Of a stretch of DNA of 64,000 bases, positions 46,096 through 55,269 are shown in pieces (position 1 is the first letter of the stretch; each line of letters begins with the position of its first letter). The position numbers and the translations under genes are program-made. The notes beneath the pieces were generated by a model. It ran no database searches and was not told the DNA's origin. It saw only the letters and a program-made list of their open reading frames with translations. The stretch comes from RPQJ01 sp963726665 (GTDB taxonomy: Bacteria > Pseudomonadota > Gammaproteobacteria > Steroidobacterales > Steroidobacteraceae): NCBI GenBank assembly GCA_963726665.1, contig CAVSDW010000012.1, forward strand, positions 750,478 through 814,477, in the 5' to 3' direction.

Positions 46096-46533
46096 TCAGG
46101 CCGCCTCGACCGTGCCGCCCGCGGCTTCGATCGCCGCGCGCGCACCCTTGGTGACACCGACGCCCTTCACGGTCACGGCAGTCTTGATCTCGCCGGACAG
46201 CATGACGCGCGCCCGCGCGGCATTGGACGGGACGACGCCCGCCTTCTTGAGCGCGTCGAGGTCGACGACGCCGCCCTTGACGAGCGCGAGCTCGTTCAGG
46301 CGCACCTCGGCCACCAGCGGGGAAATCTTCGAGCGGAAGCCGATCTTCGGCAACCGGCGCTGCAGCGGCATCTGGCCGCCTTCGAAGCCGACCTTGTGGT
46401 AGCCGCCCTTGCGCGCGCGCTGGCCCTTGACGCCACGGCCGCAGGTCTTGCCCTGGCCGGCGGAGGCGCCGCGACCCACGCGCCGCGCGGGCTTCTTGGC
46501 CCCTGGCGCCGGGGAAATGCTGTTGAATTTCAT
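46096..46533 (-). CDS. rplO: 50S ribosomal protein L15
   Basis: A 145-residue L15, a late-assembly protein. The N-terminal part is Gly/Lys-rich (RRVGRGASAGQGKTCGRGVKG) and leads to the globular C-terminal domain. It is 7 bases downstream of rpmD. Confidence 0.97.
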   Translation of the reverse strand: MKFNSISPAPGAKKPARRVGRGASAGQGKTCGRGVKGQRARKGGYHKVGFEGGQMPLQRRLPKIGFRSKISPLVAEVRLNELALVKGGVVDLDALKKAGVVPSNAARARVMLSGEIKTAVTVKGVGVTKGARAAIEAAGGTVEAA

Positions 46534-46540
46534 GATGTCC

Positions 46541-46741
46541 TCAGGCCTCTTCCACGCGGAACAGGTGCCGCGAGGCGTTGATCATGCCGCGGTTCTCCCG
46601 CGTGTCCGCGACGACCACGGTCTGGTTTATGCGACGCAGTCCCAGTCCGCTCGCGGTGGCGCGATGCCGATGCAACTGGCCGCAGACGCTCTTCACCAGC
46701 GTCACCTTGACGGTCTTGTCCGAAGCACTGTTCTTGACCAT
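46541..46741 (-). CDS. rpmD: 50S ribosomal protein L30
   Basis: A 66-residue L30 starting MVKNSASDKTVKVTLVKS and containing GLRRINQTVVVADTRENRGMI, the usual L30 core. It follows rpsE by five bases. Confidence 0.95.
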   Translation of the reverse strand: MVKNSASDKTVKVTLVKSVCGQLHRHRATASGLGLRRINQTVVVADTRENRGMINASRHLFRVEEA

Positions 46742-46746
46742 GTGCG

Positions 46747-47253
46747 TCAACCCGTGATTTCGGCGAGGCTCTTGCCGCGCTTGGCCGCGATCTGCTCGGG
46801 CGACGGCGCCAGCGCGAGCGCGTTCATCGTCGCGCGAACCACGTTGATGGGGTTGCGCGACCCGTAGCTCTTGGCGAGGACGTTCCTCACCCCGGCGCAC
46901 TCGAACACGGCGCGCATGCTGCCGCCCGCGATGACCCCGGTGCCGTCCGCGGCGGGCTGCATGTACACCTTGGAGGTGCCGTGCCGGCCGGTTGCCGCGA
47001 AGTGCAGGGTCGAGTTGCGGAGGCTGACGTTCACCAGGTTCTTGCGTGCCGCCTGCATGGCTTTCTGGATGGCGACCGGCACTTCGCGCGCCTTGCCGTA
47101 CCCGAAGCCCACGCGGCCGTTGCCGTCGCCCACGACCGTGAGCGCGGTGAAGCCGAACTGACGGCCGCCCTTGACGACCTTCGCGACGCGATTGACCGCC
47201 ACCAGCTTCTCGATGAGCTCGTCGGCGGACGCGGCTTTATCAACTCTCGCCAT
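46747..47253 (-). CDS. rpsE: 30S ribosomal protein S5
   Basis: A 168-residue S5, part of the accuracy centre with S4 and S12. RNA-binding S5 segments KVVKGGRQFGFTALTVVGDG and GYGKAREVPVAIQKAM are present, then the C-terminal GSRNPINVVRATM. Confidence 0.97.
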   Translation of the reverse strand: MARVDKAASADELIEKLVAVNRVAKVVKGGRQFGFTALTVVGDGNGRVGFGYGKAREVPVAIQKAMQAARKNLVNVSLRNSTLHFAATGRHGTSKVYMQPAADGTGVIAGGSMRAVFECAGVRNVLAKSYGSRNPINVVRATMNALALAPSPEQIAAKRGKSLAEITG

Positions 47254-47285
47254 TGCTGCTCCTGCGAATCAGTACGGAGACGGGA

Positions 47286-47636
47286 TCAGAACTCGAGCCC
47301 GTGCTCGCGCGCGGACTCCGCGAGCGCCTTCACGCGCCCGTGGTACCTGAAGCCCGACCGGTCGAATGCCACGCGGGTGATGCCTTTCGCCTTGGCACGC
47401 TCGGCGATCGCTTTGCCCACCGCCTTCGCGGCCTCGACGTTGCCGGTGCCCTTGAGGCCCTCGGCGACGTCGTCCTGCAGCGTCGAGGCAACCGCGACGA
47501 CTCGCGACTGCGGATCGAACACCTGCGCATAAATGTGCCTGGGCGTCCGGTGCACCGACAGGCGCATGACCTTCAGCTCCTGGATCTTGGCGCGGCCGCG
47601 GCGGGCGCGCTTCTGGCGACTTTCTCTCTTTTCCAT
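47286..47636 (-). CDS. rplR: 50S ribosomal protein L18
   Basis: A 116-residue L18, which brings 5S rRNA to the subunit. The start MEKRESRQKRARRGRAKIQ at ATG 47636 matches the family; a GTG three codons earlier (47645) is possible but not needed. SVHRTPRHIYAQV and FDRSGFRYHGRVKALAE are typical. Confidence 0.95.
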   Translation of the reverse strand: MEKRESRQKRARRGRAKIQELKVMRLSVHRTPRHIYAQVFDPQSRVVAVASTLQDDVAEGLKGTGNVEAAKAVGKAIAERAKAKGITRVAFDRSGFRYHGRVKALAESAREHGLEF

Positions 47637-47647
47637 GGCGCTCACCC

Positions 47648-48181
47648 TTACTTCTTCTTCGTTTCCTTGAGCTCGATGCGCTCACCGGAATAACGAACGC
47701 CCTTGCCCTTGTAGGGCTCCGGAGCACGGAAGGCGCGGAGCTCGGCGGCCACCTGGCCGACGCGCTGCTTGTCCGTGCCCTTGACGAGAATCTCGGTCTG
47801 CGACGGGGTCTCGATCGTGATGCCCTCCGGCGCCACGTAGACCACCGGGTGCGAGAAGCCGAGCGTGAGGTTGAGGTTCTTGCCCTGCGCCTGCGCGCGG
47901 TAGCCGACGCCAACCAGCTCGAGCTTCTTCTCGTAACCCTGCGACACGCCCTGCGCGAAGTTCGCGAGGTGCGAGCGCAGCGAGCCCGCGTGCATCAGCG
48001 CGTCGTGCGCAGGCTCCGCGACCTCGACCCGGACCTCCTGGCCTTCCTGCACCAGGCGAAGGCCCGGGCGCAGCGGCATGCTGAGCGCGCCCTTGGCGCC
48101 CTTCACGGTGACGGTGCCGCCGTCCACGGTGGTGGTCACGCCCTTTGGCAGCGTGACAGGCTTTCTTGCGACTCGTGACAT
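47648..48181 (-). CDS. rplF: 50S ribosomal protein L6
   Basis: A 177-residue L6 made of two duplicated domains. It starts MSRVARKPVTLPKGV and ends with GKGVRYSGERIELKETKKK; SHPVVYVAPEGI marks the second domain. Confidence 0.97.
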   Translation of the reverse strand: MSRVARKPVTLPKGVTTTVDGGTVTVKGAKGALSMPLRPGLRLVQEGQEVRVEVAEPAHDALMHAGSLRSHLANFAQGVSQGYEKKLELVGVGYRAQAQGKNLNLTLGFSHPVVYVAPEGITIETPSQTEILVKGTDKQRVGQVAAELRAFRAPEPYKGKGVRYSGERIELKETKKK

Positions 48182-48209
48182 GGTTTGAATCCTGGTTTCG
48201 GCAGCGTGC

Positions 48210-48605
48210 TCAGGACACGATGCAGAGGATTTCGCCGCCGTGGCCGCCGGCCCGCGCCTTGCGGTCCGTCATCACGCCGCGCGAAGTAGAGACGATCGCG
48301 ACACCCATGCCGCCGAGGATGCGCGGCAGCTCGTCCTTGCCCTTGTAGACCCGGAGTCCCGGGCGGCTGACGCGCTCGAGACGGTCGATGACCGGCCGGC
48401 CGTGGTAGTACTTCAGGCGCACGGTCAGCGTCGACTTGGCGCCTTCGGAGGCGACCTCGAAGTCCTCGATGTAGCCCTCTTCCTTCAGCACTTCCGCCAG
48501 CGCGAGCTTGATGCGCGACGCCGGCATGCCGACCGCCGGCTTGCCTGCGCTCTGGCCGTTGCGGATGCGGGTGAGGAAGTCCGCGATGGGATCCGTCATG
48601 CTCAT
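48210..48605 (-). CDS. rpsH: 30S ribosomal protein S8
   Basis: A 131-residue S8, which binds 16S rRNA helix 21 and in E. coli represses the spc operon. It starts MSMTDPIADFLTRIRNGQ and ends with STSRGVMTDRKARAGGHGGE. Confidence 0.97.
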   Translation of the reverse strand: MSMTDPIADFLTRIRNGQSAGKPAVGMPASRIKLALAEVLKEEGYIEDFEVASEGAKSTLTVRLKYYHGRPVIDRLERVSRPGLRVYKGKDELPRILGGMGVAIVSTSRGVMTDRKARAGGHGGEILCIVS

Positions 48606-48626
48606 GTCTTGCTCCGTTACGCGGCC

Positions 48627-48932
48627 TTACCAGCTGGCCTTGCGCAGACCCGGGACGTCGCCGCGCATGGTGGCCTCGCGCAGCTTGTGGCGGCCGAGGC
48701 CGAACTTGCGATAGACGCCGCGTGAACGACCCGTGATCGCGCAGCGATTGCGCATCCGCGATGCGGAAGCGTCGCGCGGCATGCTCTGCAGCTTGCGCGT
48801 CGCCTCCTCGCGCTCCGTGTCCGTGGACTTCGGGCTGCGGATCGTTTCCTTCAGCTGCGCGCGCTTCGCCGCGTGCTGCTTCACGAGTTTGGCGCGGCGT
48901 GTCTCGCGCTCGATCATGCTGGTCTTGGCCAT
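48627..48932 (-). CDS. rpsN: 30S ribosomal protein S14
   Basis: A 101-residue S14 of the long, zinc-free type. MAKTSMIERETRRAKLVKQ and the C-terminal GRSRGVYRKFGLGRHKLREA are conserved; no CxxC zinc motif is seen. The frame is open further upstream but homology begins at ATG 48932. Confidence 0.96.
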   Translation of the reverse strand: MAKTSMIERETRRAKLVKQHAAKRAQLKETIRSPKSTDTEREEATRKLQSMPRDASASRMRNRCAITGRSRGVYRKFGLGRHKLREATMRGDVPGLRKASW

Positions 48933-48942
48933 TTTCCGGTCC

Positions 48943-49482
48943 TTACTTGCGGAACGGGAAGCTGAAGGCTTCGAGCAGGGCTCGTCCCTCACGGTCGTCC
49001 CGTGCCGTCGTGGTGATCGTGATGTCCATGCCGCGGATCGCGTCGATCTTGTCGTACGCGATCTCCGGGAAGATGATCTGTTCCTTGACGCCGAAGCTGT
49101 AGTTGCCGCGGCCGTCGAACGAGCGGGCCGACACGCCGCGGAAGTCGCGGATGCGCGGCATCGCCACGTTGATCAGTCGGTCGAGGAACTCGTACATGCG
49201 CGCACCGCGCAGCGTCACTTTCGCTCCGACCGGAACCCCGGCGCGCAGCTTGAATGACGCCATCGCCTTGCGCGACTTGGTCACCAGAGGCTTCTGGCCG
49301 GTGAGCGCCGTCAGGTCGCTGACCGCGCCGTCCATCGCCTTCTTGTCGGCCACCGCCTCGCCGACGCCCATGTTGACCGTGATGCGCGTGATCTTCGGCA
49401 CGCGCATGGGATTGGAGAGCTCCAGGCTCGTCATGAGCTCTGGGAGGACCTTTTCCCGGTAATACGTCTGCAGCCTAGCCAT
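48943..49482 (-). CDS. rplE: 50S ribosomal protein L5
   Basis: A 179-residue L5, same length as E. coli L5, which binds 5S rRNA and contacts P-site tRNA. MARLQTYYREKVLPELM begins at ATG 49482; an ATG 9 bases earlier is in frame. ARSFDGRGNYSFGVKEQIIFPE is the hallmark. Confidence 0.97.
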   Translation of the reverse strand: MARLQTYYREKVLPELMTSLELSNPMRVPKITRITVNMGVGEAVADKKAMDGAVSDLTALTGQKPLVTKSRKAMASFKLRAGVPVGAKVTLRGARMYEFLDRLINVAMPRIRDFRGVSARSFDGRGNYSFGVKEQIIFPEIAYDKIDAIRGMDITITTTARDDREGRALLEAFSFPFRK

Positions 49483-49501
49483 GCCTGTCATCCTCGCGCG
49501 G

Positions 49502-49819
49502 TCAGGCGTCCACGACTTCGTCGTTGGACTTGAAAAAGCGCACGCGGCGGCCGTCGGCCAGCATGCGGATACCCACGCGGTCGCCCTGCTTGGCGAGCGG
49601 GTTCCAGAGCATGACGTTCGAGAGGTGGAGGGAGGCCTCCTTCTCGACGACACCGCCCTGGGTTCCGCGCTGCGGATTCGGCCGCGTGTGGCGCTTCACC
49701 ATGTTCACGTTCTCGACGAGCACGCGGTCGTTCGCGAGCACCTTGATCACGGTGCCTCGCCGGCCCTTGTCGCGGCCGGAGATCACGACCACCTCGTCGC
49801 CCTTGCGGATCTTGTTCAT
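49502..49819 (-). CDS. rplX: 50S ribosomal protein L24
   Basis: A 105-residue L24, an assembly initiator. The KOW motif GDEVVVISGRDKGRRGTV opens the protein and RPNPQRGTQGGVVEKEA follows. Confidence 0.97.
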   Translation of the reverse strand: MNKIRKGDEVVVISGRDKGRRGTVIKVLANDRVLVENVNMVKRHTRPNPQRGTQGGVVEKEASLHLSNVMLWNPLAKQGDRVGIRMLADGRRVRFFKSNDEVVDA

Positions 49820-49846
49820 GCCTCGTTCCTCGAACTACTGGCCAGC

Positions 49847-50215
49847 TCAGAGCACTTCCGGCGCGAGCGAGATGATCTTCATGAACTGCGCCGTGCGCAG
49901 CTCCCTGGTGACCGGCCCGAAGATGCGGGTCCCGATCGGCTCGAGCTTGTTCGTGAGCAGCACCGCGGCATTGCCGTCGAAGCGGATCAGCGAACCGTCC
50001 GGGCGGCGCACGCCGAAGGCGGTGCGGACGACCACGGCGTCGTAGACCTCGCCCTTCTTGACCTTGCCGCGCGGGATGGCGTCCCTGACGCTCACCTTGA
50101 TCACGTCGCCCACGGTCGCGTAGCGACGCTTGGAGCCTCCGAGCACCTTGATGCACATGAGGCTCTTGGCGCCGCTGTTGTCCGCGGCCTGCAGGATCGT
50201 CGTCATCTGGATCAT
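49847..50215 (-). CDS. rplN: 50S ribosomal protein L14
   Basis: A 122-residue L14, a bridge protein and the binding site of RsfS, which is also encoded in this window. MIQMTTILQAADNSGAKSLM and GEVYDAVVVRT-type residues identify it. Confidence 0.97.
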   Translation of the reverse strand: MIQMTTILQAADNSGAKSLMCIKVLGGSKRRYATVGDVIKVSVRDAIPRGKVKKGEVYDAVVVRTAFGVRRPDGSLIRFDGNAAVLLTNKLEPIGTRIFGPVTRELRTAQFMKIISLAPEVL

Positions 50216-50237
50216 GTTCGTTGTCCTCGTGCGCCGA

Positions 50238-50525
50238 TCAGACCTGGTCGGCCCGCTTCACGACGCGGACCAGGCGCCAGGCCTTGCGGCTGGAGAGGCG
50301 GCGGCACTCGGCGATGTCCACGAGGTCTCCCTTGCGACCCTCGCCGTTCTCGTCGTGCGCGAGCAGCTTGGTCGTGCGACGGATGTACTTGCCGTACTTC
50401 TCGTGCTTCACCAGGCGCTCGACGGCGACGGTGATCGTCTTCTGCATCTTGTTGCTGACGACGAGGCCGGTCAGGGTGCGCTGCGCGCCCTCGGCTCCCG
50501 TCTCGGCGACGGCCTGTTCGGTCAT
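50238..50525 (-). CDS. rpsQ: 30S ribosomal protein S17
   Basis: A 95-residue S17. The OB-fold RTLTGLVVSNKMQKTITVAVER is conserved. The ATG at 50525 overlaps the rpmC stop in TGATG, so the two are translationally coupled. Confidence 0.95.
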   Translation of the reverse strand: MTEQAVAETGAEGAQRTLTGLVVSNKMQKTITVAVERLVKHEKYGKYIRRTTKLLAHDENGEGRKGDLVDIAECRRLSSRKAWRLVRVVKRADQV

Positions 50526-50737
50526 CACTTGGCACTCCCGTTGGCTGCCGCACGGGCCTTCTCGCCCTGGACGGTCTTAACGCGCGCGATGTTGCGGCGC
50601 ACCTTGCCCGCCTGGTCGGGCTTCGCGCCCTGGCCAGCGGCCTGCGCCATGCGCAGGTTGAACTGTTCCCTGCGCAGCTTCAGGAGCTCTTCCTGCAGCT
50701 CGCCGACGCTCTTCTGCCTGAGTTCCTTCGCTTCCAT
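50525..50737 (-). CDS. rpmC: 50S ribosomal protein L29
   Basis: A 70-residue two-helix L29, near the exit tunnel. MEAKELRQKSVGELQEELLK and REQFNLRMAQAAGQ are typical. Its start overlaps the rplP stop and its stop overlaps rpsQ, each as TGATG. Confidence 0.95.
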   Translation of the reverse strand: MEAKELRQKSVGELQEELLKLRREQFNLRMAQAAGQGAKPDQAGKVRRNIARVKTVQGEKARAAANGSAK

Positions 50738-51150
50738 CAGCGCACCTGTCGCTTGACGAACAACGTGTCGACCGAGAGCTTGCTCGCGGCCAGGCGGAAC
50801 GCCTCGCGCGCGATGGTCTCGGTGACGCCTTCCATCTCGAAGAGCACCTTGCCGGGCTGCACGCGCGCGACGTAGTACTCGACGTTGCCCTTGCCGGAGC
50901 CCATGCGGACCTCGAGGGGCTTCTTCGTGATCGGCACGTCCGGGAACACGCGGATCCACACCTGGCCGCCGCGCTTCACGTAACGGGTCATGGCGCGACG
51001 GGCAGCCTCGATCTCGCGCGCCGTCATGCGGGCGCGACTCGTGGCCTTGAGCCCGAATTCACCGAAGGCAATGGAGGAGCCGCGCTGCGCGAGGCCACCG
51101 TTCTTGCCCTTGTGCTGCTTGCGATACTTGGTTCGCTTGGGTTGCATCAT
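50737..51150 (-). CDS. rplP: 50S ribosomal protein L16
   Basis: A 137-residue L16, needed for A-site tRNA binding. MMQPKRTKYRKQHKGKN and GKGNVEYYVARVQPGKVLFE are diagnostic. Confidence 0.97.
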   Translation of the reverse strand: MMQPKRTKYRKQHKGKNGGLAQRGSSIAFGEFGLKATSRARMTAREIEAARRAMTRYVKRGGQVWIRVFPDVPITKKPLEVRMGSGKGNVEYYVARVQPGKVLFEMEGVTETIAREAFRLAASKLSVDTLFVKRQVR

Positions 51151-51184
51151 GGGAGTAATTCCAGCTTGCGCGGAGGCCTAAGCC

Positions 51185-51883
51185 TCAGGCCGGCTGCTCC
51201 TGAACGGGGGCGGCGACGGCCTCGGGCGCCTCGACATGCGCCACCTGGTCGAACACCTCGCCCTTGAAGATCCACACCTTGACGCCGATCACGCCGTAGG
51301 TCGTCTGGGCCTCGGCGAGGCCGTAGTCGATGTCGGCGCGGAACGTGTGCAGCGGGACGCGCCCCTCGCGGGACGACTCCGTGCGCGCGATCTCGGAGCC
51401 GTTCAAACGGCCCGACACGCGGACCTTCACGCCCAGCGCACCGCTGCGCATGGTGTTCATGACCGCGCGCTTCATCGCGCGGCGGAACATGACGCGGCGC
51501 TCGATCTGCTGGGCGATGCCCTCCGCCACCAGCTGGGCGTCCAGCTCGGGCTTGCGGATCTCGGCGATGTTGAGCCGCACGTCACCGACGGCCATGCCCA
51601 TCATCTTGGCGACCTCGAGACGCAGCCGCTCGATGTCCTCGCCCTTCTTGCCGATCACCACACCCGGGCGGGCCGTGTTGATCGTGATGTTCGCCTTGCG
51701 GGCGGCACGCTCGATGTGGATGCGGCTGACGGAAGCCTCGGCCAGCTTCTTCTTCAGGAAGCCGCGGACCTGCCAGTCCTGGAGGAGGTAGGACGGGAAC
51801 GCACGCGTGCTCGCATACCACCTCGACGTCCAGTCGCGGGTGATGCCGAGGCGGATGCCGACCGGATTGACCTTCTGACCCAT
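51185..51883 (-). CDS. rpsC: 30S ribosomal protein S3
   Basis: A 232-residue S3 of the mRNA entry channel. MGQKVNPVGIRLGITRDWTS opens it, the KH domain includes RPGVVIGKKGEDIERLR, and the C-terminal domain holds GVIGVKVWIFKGE. Start is ATG 51883; homology does not extend upstream. Confidence 0.97.
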   Translation of the reverse strand: MGQKVNPVGIRLGITRDWTSRWYASTRAFPSYLLQDWQVRGFLKKKLAEASVSRIHIERAARKANITINTARPGVVIGKKGEDIERLRLEVAKMMGMAVGDVRLNIAEIRKPELDAQLVAEGIAQQIERRVMFRRAMKRAVMNTMRSGALGVKVRVSGRLNGSEIARTESSREGRVPLHTFRADIDYGLAEAQTTYGVIGVKVWIFKGEVFDQVAHVEAPEAVAAPVQEQPA

Positions 51884-51897
51884 GGAGCCTGCTCTCC

Positions 51898-52239
51898 TCA
51901 GTCCTTGCGGCCGTCGCCGACGAGGATCGTGATGTGGCTGTTGCGCTTGACGATGCGGTTGCCGCGACCCTTGGCGCGGGCATGGAACCGCTTGAAACTC
52001 GGTGCCTCGCCGACCTCGATGGAGGCGACTTTCAGCGCGTCGATGTCCGCGTTGTGGTTGTTCTCGGCGTTGGCAATGGCCGACTCGAGAACCTTGAGCA
52101 CGATGGCCGCGCCCTTCTTCGGGGTGAAGCGCAGCGTCGCGATTGCCCGGCCCACGGGCTGGCCACGGACCATGTCCGCCACGAGGCGGCATTTCTGCGG
52201 CGAGATGCGCGCGTACTTCAGTTTTGCTGCGACCTGCAT
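51898..52239 (-). CDS. rplV: 50S ribosomal protein L22
   Basis: A 113-residue L22 lining the exit tunnel. MQVAAKLKYARISPQKCRLVA and AKGRGNRIVKRNSHITI (loop and tail) are conserved. Confidence 0.96.
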   Translation of the reverse strand: MQVAAKLKYARISPQKCRLVADMVRGQPVGRAIATLRFTPKKGAAIVLKVLESAIANAENNHNADIDALKVASIEVGEAPSFKRFHARAKGRGNRIVKRNSHITILVGDGRKD

Positions 52240-52242
52240 GGC

Positions 52243-52521
52243 TTACTCCGTGGTCGCCTTTCTGTTGCCAGAGTGCCCGCGGAACGTGCGGGTCGGCGAG
52301 AACTCGCCGAGCTTGTGGCCGACCATGTTCTCGGACACCAGCACCGGAATGTGCTGCCTGCCGTTATGGACCGCGATCGTGAGCCCGACCATGTCTGGCA
52401 GGATCATCGAGCGGCGCGACCACGTCTTGATGGGGCGACGGTCGTTCTTCTCGGCCGCGACCTGCACTTTCTTTGCGAGGTGCAGATCGACGAACGGGCC
52501 TTTCTTGACTGAACGGGGCAC
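52243..52521 (-). CDS. rpsS: 30S ribosomal protein S19
   Basis: A 92-residue S19 of the 30S head. MPRSVKKGPFVDLHLAKK, WSRRSMILPDMVGLTIAVHNG and GHKLGEFSPTRTFRGH are all present. Confidence 0.97.
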   Translation of the reverse strand: MPRSVKKGPFVDLHLAKKVQVAAEKNDRRPIKTWSRRSMILPDMVGLTIAVHNGRQHIPVLVSENMVGHKLGEFSPTRTFRGHSGNRKATTE

Positions 52522-52540
52522 TGCGAGTTCCTCTTCAGGC

Positions 52541-53365
<825 letters not shown>

Positions 53366-53394
53366 CTTGGTAATCCGTCAGGTTGCCTTCGGCG

Positions 53395-53721
53395 TCACTT
53401 TTCGACGCCGGCGAAATCGATGCTCTGGCCTTCGGCGAGGCTCACGTAGGCCTTCTTGAAGTCCGAGCGACGGCCAGGGCGTCCGCCGAAGCGCTTCGCC
53501 TTGCCCGCGACGTTCACGACGCGCACCGCGTCCACCTTGACCTCGAACATGAACTCCACGGCCGCCTTGATCTCAGGCTTGGTGGAATCGCGTCGCACGC
53601 GGAAGACGATCTGGTTGGCCTTCTCGGCCACGATCGCGCTCTTTTCCGACACGTGCGGCGCAACCAGCACCGTCATCAGCCGTTCCTTGCTGCTTGGCTT
53701 CACAACCGCCTTGGCGCTCAT
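53395..53721 (-). CDS. rplW: 50S ribosomal protein L23
   Basis: A 108-residue L23 at the tunnel exit, docking site for trigger factor and SRP. The core starts at about residue 13 with ERLMTVLVAPHVSEKSA. The ATG at 53721 overlaps the rplD stop by four bases. Confidence 0.94.
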   Translation of the reverse strand: MSAKAVVKPSSKERLMTVLVAPHVSEKSAIVAEKANQIVFRVRRDSTKPEIKAAVEFMFEVKVDAVRVVNVAGKAKRFGGRPGRRSDFKKAYVSLAEGQSIDFAGVEK

Positions 53722-54338
53722 GCCAGCTTCTCCTCGAGCATGCGGACGGCGCCGACCGTCGCCAGCACGTGCTCGTGGGCGAGCAGGCTCTGCGGATCCA
53801 GCGCCGACACCGGCAGCACCGACACGCCCATCAGGTTGCGCGCGGCCAGGTGCAGCTTCTCGTCGTAGGCCTCGACCAGGATCAAGGTGTTCGTCAGGCC
53901 GAACTCCTTGAGTTTCGCCGCGAGCAGTCGCGTCTTCGGCGCCTCCAGGCTCAGCGACTCGACGACGACCAGCCGCTCGAGTCGGGCGAGCTCGGAGAGC
54001 ATCGCGCGCATCGCGCCCTGGTACATCTTGCGGTTGACCTTCTGCGAATAGTCGCGCGGACGCGCGGCGAACGCACGGCCGCCGCCGACCCAGATCGGGC
54101 TGCGGATGCTGCCCGCGCGAGCGCGGCCGCTGCCCTTCTGGTTCCACGGCTTGATTCCGCCGCCACGCACTTCGGCGCGGCTCTTCTGGCGCTTGGTGCC
54201 GGCGCGGCCGGCCGCCATGTAGGCGGTGACCACCTGGTGCACCAGCGCTTCGTTGAAGTCGCGGCCGAAAGCCTTCTCGGACACCTCGAGGCTCTTCGCC
54301 CCGGCGGCGCCGCTGACGATCTTGATCTGCGTGGCCAT
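53718..54338 (-). CDS. rplD: 50S ribosomal protein L4
   Basis: A 206-residue L4. The tunnel-loop region GGGIKPWNQKGSGRARAGSI and SPIWVGGGRAF are conserved. In E. coli L4 represses the S10 operon by binding its leader; the leader found here upstream of rplC is a possible target (inference). Confidence 0.97.
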   Translation of the reverse strand: MATQIKIVSGAAGAKSLEVSEKAFGRDFNEALVHQVVTAYMAAGRAGTKRQKSRAEVRGGGIKPWNQKGSGRARAGSIRSPIWVGGGRAFAARPRDYSQKVNRKMYQGAMRAMLSELARLERLVVVESLSLEAPKTRLLAAKLKEFGLTNTLILVEAYDEKLHLAARNLMGVSVLPVSALDPQSLLAHEHVLATVGAVRMLEEKLA

Positions 54339-54341
54339 GGC

Positions 54342-55019
54342 TTACTTCCTCGGGGCCAGGGTCTTGCGGGCGGCAAGACGCCCCGCCTTGATCGACGGGC
54401 GCACGATGACCTGCCCGCCCGCCGCGCCCGGAACGGCGCCGCGCACCAGCAGGAGGTTACGCACGGCGTCGACCTCGACGATCTTCAGTTTTTCGATGGT
54501 GCGGCGGATGTTGCCCATGTGTCCGGACATGCGCTTGCCCGGGAACACGCGGCCCGGCGTCTGGCGCTGGCCGATCGAACCCGGGGCGCGGTGGAACACC
54601 GAGGCACCGTGGGAGGCCGGGCCGCCCGCGAAATGGTGGCGCTTGATGGTGCCGGCGAAGCCCTTGCCGATCGTGGTTCCGGCCACGTCGACGACCTGCC
54701 CGGCGGTGAACATGTCCACCTTGAGTTCGGCGCCCGGTGCGAGGTCGTCGCCCTCGCCGTCGGCGAGGCGGAACTCCACCAGCGACTGGCCCGGGGCGAC
54801 CTTGGCCTTGGCGTAGTGCCCGGCGAGCGGGCGGCTCAGGCGCGAAGGCTTGCGGTCACCGAAGGCGACCTGGACCGCGCGGTAACCGTCGCCGTCCACA
54901 CCCTTCACCTGGGTGACGCGATTCGGCAGGGCCTCGATCACCGTGACCGGGATCGATTCGCCCGCGTCCGTGAAGACGCGCGTCATGCCGGCCTTGCGGC
55001 CAATCAGACCGATCGTCAT
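54342..55019 (-). CDS. rplC: 50S ribosomal protein L3
   Basis: A 225-residue L3, an assembly initiator. It starts MTIGLIGRKAGMTRVFTDAG at ATG 55019, and FAGGPASHGASVFHRAPGSIG is the L3 signature loop. A 250-base gap containing a promoter and leader separates it from rpsJ. Confidence 0.97.
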   Translation of the reverse strand: MTIGLIGRKAGMTRVFTDAGESIPVTVIEALPNRVTQVKGVDGDGYRAVQVAFGDRKPSRLSRPLAGHYAKAKVAPGQSLVEFRLADGEGDDLAPGAELKVDMFTAGQVVDVAGTTIGKGFAGTIKRHHFAGGPASHGASVFHRAPGSIGQRQTPGRVFPGKRMSGHMGNIRRTIEKLKIVEVDAVRNLLLVRGAVPGAAGGQVIVRPSIKAGRLAARKTLAPRK

Positions 55020-55203
55020 CGATTCTTCCTCATTCACCGCCCCGACTGCGATTGGCCGGGGCTCGAAAAAACTCGCCCGACCGTCCCATTTGGCGGATCG
55101 GCGGGCAGGTACTCGTCAAGGGGCTGAGAGGTGCGGCCACCGCGGTTCGGGGTCGCGCCGCTCGAGCGGTACCGGTCGAACCGGCCAGGCCTCGGCGAGA
55201 GAG
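55020..55203 (-). promoter_or_regulatory. Structured 5' leader of rplC operon
   Basis: From the predicted start near 55203 to the rplC ATG there are about 184 untranslated bases, unusual inside an S10 cluster. On the minus strand GCCCCG (55059-55064 region) pairs with CGGGGC about 12 bases on, preceded by a T-run TTTTTT. GC-rich self-complementary parts (CCGGTTCGACCGG) lie further upstream. No open frame with similarity was found. It may be an autoregulatory leader for a ribosomal protein such as L4 (inference). Confidence 0.5.
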
Positions 55204-55209
55204 CCGCCT

Positions 55210-55237
55210 ATTGTAGCGGCCGAAATCTGCTTTGCAA
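55210..55237 (-). promoter_or_regulatory. Sigma70-type promoter between rpsJ and rplC
   Basis: TTGCAA (55232-55237) and TACAAT (55210-55215) are spaced 16 bases on the minus strand. Both boxes are good matches, so rplC and following genes probably have their own start in addition to read-through from rpsJ. Confidence 0.65.
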
Positions 55238-55247
55238 GTCCCGGAAA

Positions 55248-55264
55248 GCTGGTCCGGGACCAGC
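55248..55264 (-). terminator. Hairpin just after rpsJ, possible terminator
   Basis: GCTGGTCC and GGACCAGC flank a single base, giving an 8-bp self-complementary stem about six bases after the rpsJ stop. Only three T follow on the minus strand, so termination would be partial. Confidence 0.4.
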
Positions 55265-55269
55265 GGTCA

